From the NCBI GenBank assembly GCA_016342645.1, contig JAEINX010000020.1:1-44123 (forward strand): 44,123 bases of DNA, written 5' to 3'. The number at the start of each line of letters is the position of its first letter. The stretch's first letter is position 1. A model generated the notes under the pieces. The model saw nothing but the letters and a program-made list of their open reading frames with translations. It ran no database searches and was not told the origin of the DNA. Of the stretch, positions 42,499 through 44,123 are shown piece after piece. Source of the stretch: Bacteroidales bacterium. Its GTDB lineage: Bacteria > Bacteroidota > Bacteroidia > Bacteroidales > JAEINX01. A program made the translations under genes and the position numbers.

Positions 42499-43761
42499 AT
42501 GGATGACTGGTTAATAGTAATTATAACTTTAATTTTATCTGCTTTTTTTTCAGGTTTTGAAATTGCTTTTATTAGTTCCAACAAACTAAAAATCGAAGTT
42601 GATAGAACAAAAGGCTTGTTTTCAGCGAGGATTTTGTCGGACTTTTTAAATGCTCCTTCCAAATTTATCGGAGCTTTATTGCTTGGAAATAATATTGCTT
42701 TGGTAATTTATGGAATTGCGATGGCAAATATTCTTGAGCCTTTATTTATTAGTTCATTGCCTCAAGGTTTCTCATCGGAATTCATTATACTTTTATTTCA
42801 AACCATAACTGCAACATTAATTATTTTATTTTTTGCCGAATTCATTCCAAAAGTGTTTTTTAGAATTTATGCTAATGGTATTCTGAACTTTTTTTCCGTT
42901 CCGATAAAAATCATATACACTTTATTATATCCTATCGTATATGTTTTTACGGGCTTATCGGAATTTTTATTAAAAAATATTCTCAAAGCAAAATTCACTT
43001 CCGAAAAGCCGGTTTTCAGCCCGATTGATTTAGATCACTTTGTAAAAGAGTTTTCGCCTGATGTCGAGGATGAAAATAATGTGCAAACTGAAATTCAGAT
43101 GTTCCAAAATGTAATTGATTTTCGAGATGTAAAACTGCGTGAATGTTTGATACCGCGTACAGAAATTATTGCTGTTGAGGAAAATGATGATATTTTGAAA
43201 TTACAAGATAAATTTACTAAAAGTGGCCACTCAAAAATACTTGTCTATCGCGAATCTATTGATAATATAATCGGGTATGCTCATGTTCACGATATGTTCA
43301 AAAAACCTCCTCAAATAAAATCAATTATCCGGCCAATAATAATTGTTCCCGAAACCATGTTGGCAAATAATATTTTAAGCATGTTTATTCAACAACAAAA
43401 AAACATAGCAATTGTCGTTGATGAATTTGGTGGAACATCGGGAATGGTTTCAATCGAAGATTTGATTGAGGAAATTTTTGGTGAGATTGAAGATGAATAC
43501 GATGAAGATGATTTAATTGAAAAGAAAGTTTCGGATACTGAATTTATTTTTGACGGGAGATTGAAAATTGATGATTTAAACGAAAAATATAGATTCAATT
43601 TGCCCGAAACAGACGATTATGAAACTCTTGCCGGATTAATTATCCATTTTTATAAAAGTATTCCGAGAAAGAATGAGGTAATATTTTTTGATCACTTTGT
43701 TTTTTCAATTCTGCAAGCTTCCGAAACACGAATTGAGCAGGTTCGATTGAAAATTGAGTAA
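42499..43761 (+). CDS. CNNM/CBS (HlyC/CorC family) membrane protein
   Basis: A 420-residue protein with the standard three-part plan. The CNNM membrane domain (residues 1-185) opens ILSAFFSGFEIAFISSNKLK and includes GALLLGNNIALVIYGIAMAN and FFAEFIPKVFFRIYANGI. The CBS pair (about 200-325) contains LRECLIPRTEIIAVEENDD and IAIVVDEFGGTSGMVSIEDL. A C-terminal CorC_HlyC domain (about 340-420) contains FIFDGRLKIDDLNEKYRFNL. Members are linked to Mg2+/Co2+ efflux; in gliding Bacteroidota the related GldE has this architecture too, so GldE is an alternative name that I cannot prove. It lies 54 bp after the deiminase gene but is functionally unrelated. Confidence 0.9.
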   Translation: MDDWLIVIITLILSAFFSGFEIAFISSNKLKIEVDRTKGLFSARILSDFLNAPSKFIGALLLGNNIALVIYGIAMANILEPLFISSLPQGFSSEFIILLFQTITATLIILFFAEFIPKVFFRIYANGILNFFSVPIKIIYTLLYPIVYVFTGLSEFLLKNILKAKFTSEKPVFSPIDLDHFVKEFSPDVEDENNVQTEIQMFQNVIDFRDVKLRECLIPRTEIIAVEENDDILKLQDKFTKSGHSKILVYRESIDNIIGYAHVHDMFKKPPQIKSIIRPIIIVPETMLANNILSMFIQQQKNIAIVVDEFGGTSGMVSIEDLIEEIFGEIEDEYDEDDLIEKKVSDTEFIFDGRLKIDDLNEKYRFNLPETDDYETLAGLIIHFYKSIPRKNEVIFFDHFVFSILQASETRIEQVRLKIE

Positions 43762-43803
43762 AATGTTTTTGATTTAATTACCGATCTATGTCAGCTTAAC
43801 TTC

Positions 43804-44123
43804 TCACACAAAAAATCCAAGTATTTCTAACAATTGCGGCTTGTCGGTGAAGGCGATGCGTGCTACTAATTTGAAATCGTACATCCATTCGTCGAGGATT
43901 TCGAAGGAGTCGTCTTTGGCATCGGTGGCTTGCTGGGTTTCGCCGGATTCGCGTATATAATCAGCCTGGGCTTGTTCAACTTCCGATAGTTGGCTATTTG
44001 CCTGACTTAAAACTTCGAGAGTAATTTTTAGGTAGAGCAAGCGTTGTTGCAGGGTTTCGTCTGCAAGTAAAACCGAATAAAATTTACGTACTATTTCGAT
44101 GTAATTAATATATTTAGTCGGAA
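43804..44123 (-). CDS. Unrecognised protein, 5' end cut by window
   Basis: The minus-strand frame is open to the right edge (a complete-looking ATG does not exist in frame; CTC/TTG codons at 44040 are internal), so about 106 C-terminal codons are seen. The sequence is helical and acidic (QANSQLSEVEQAQADYIRES) and ends FEILDEWMYDFKLVARIAFT-DKPQLLEILGFFV. I do not know the family; similar short tails occur in uncharacterised Bacteroidota proteins. The stretch is visibly richer in G+C than neighbouring genes, including at third positions, which may reflect recent acquisition. It is convergent with the CNNM gene. Confidence 0.65.
   Translation of the reverse strand, partial: PTKYINYIEIVRKFYSVLLADETLQQRLLYLKITLEVLSQANSQLSEVEQAQADYIRESGETQQATDAKDDSFEILDEWMYDFKLVARIAFTDKPQLLEILGFFV

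Noticed and set aside
42499..43761. Naming the CNNM/CBS gene gldE
   Set aside because: The architecture is shared with many HlyC/CorC proteins and no gliding gene is adjacent.
1..44123. CRISPR arrays, tRNA, rRNA, prophage or insertion-sequence transposase
   Set aside because: No regularly spaced repeats, tRNA-like folds, rRNA segments or transposase/integrase motifs were found on either strand.

Overview
The window is about 44 kb of AT-rich chromosome from a member of the Bacteroidota, most likely a free-living, uncultured or environmental Bacteroidales/Marinilabiliales-type organism. Evidence: the DUF177 (YceD)-rpmF-fabH order, families typical of the phylum (DUF4837, DUF6249, DUF1343), promoters of the Bacteroidota form TTTG-N18-20-TAnnTTTG, a protein ending in a type IX secretion (T9SS) type A sorting domain, and many small outer-membrane barrels and lipoproteins. 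TGA, TAA and TAG are all used as stops. I saw no rRNA, tRNA, CRISPR array, phage or transposase.

Layout. 1-2.6 kb is an accessory edge: a WYL-domain regulator followed by a DUF262/DUF1524 (GmrSD-like) endonuclease cut by the window edge, a plausible anti-phage module, preceded by a G+C-richer repeat-like leader. 3.1-11.6 kb holds envelope and housekeeping genes: DsbD, an undecaprenol/diacylglycerol kinase, a BadF-type amino-sugar kinase, an ECF sigma factor with a membrane TPR partner, a NamZ-type exo-muramidase with an alanine/sodium symporter, and a helix-hairpin-helix protein. 11.7-15.9 kb mixes intact genes (MalY/PatB aminotransferase, HD hydrolase, universal stress protein) with decayed pieces: a broken unknown gene and an orphan FlgD/T9SS-type tail.

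16.2-25.1 kb is the most interesting block: a probable exopolysaccharide synthesis, modification and export operon built on the PNAG (Pga) plan but with different parts. It encodes a PgaC-like processive GT2 synthase, a TPR plus YaiO-type outer-membrane barrel, a 1089-residue chimera (glycosidase-like barrel, CBM9-like module, NodB deacetylase), then a lipoprotein with a GATase-like domain and a deacetylase-like domain that seems to have lost its catalytic residues. A four-helix-bundle gene flanked by inverted repeats sits inside it.

25.3-31.6 kb: DUF302 protein, small barrel protein, a lipoprotein made of a recent 894-bp duplication (four rhodanese domains), a porin gene broken by a single in-frame TGA, and a membrane protein resembling a fused ECF-transporter S+T component. 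31.7-35.7 kb: sigma/anti-sigma pair divergent from a DUF6249 gene with a perfect inverted repeat between them, thpR, then the DUF177-rpmF-fabH operon with a textbook promoter and a TTG start. 36-44 kb: DUF4837 lipoprotein, MltD, TatA, a secreted peptidylarginine deiminase of the Porphyromonas PPAD type keeping both the catalytic set and the two substrate-binding arginines, a CNNM/CBS (HlyC/CorC) membrane protein, and the 3' end of an unrecognised gene.
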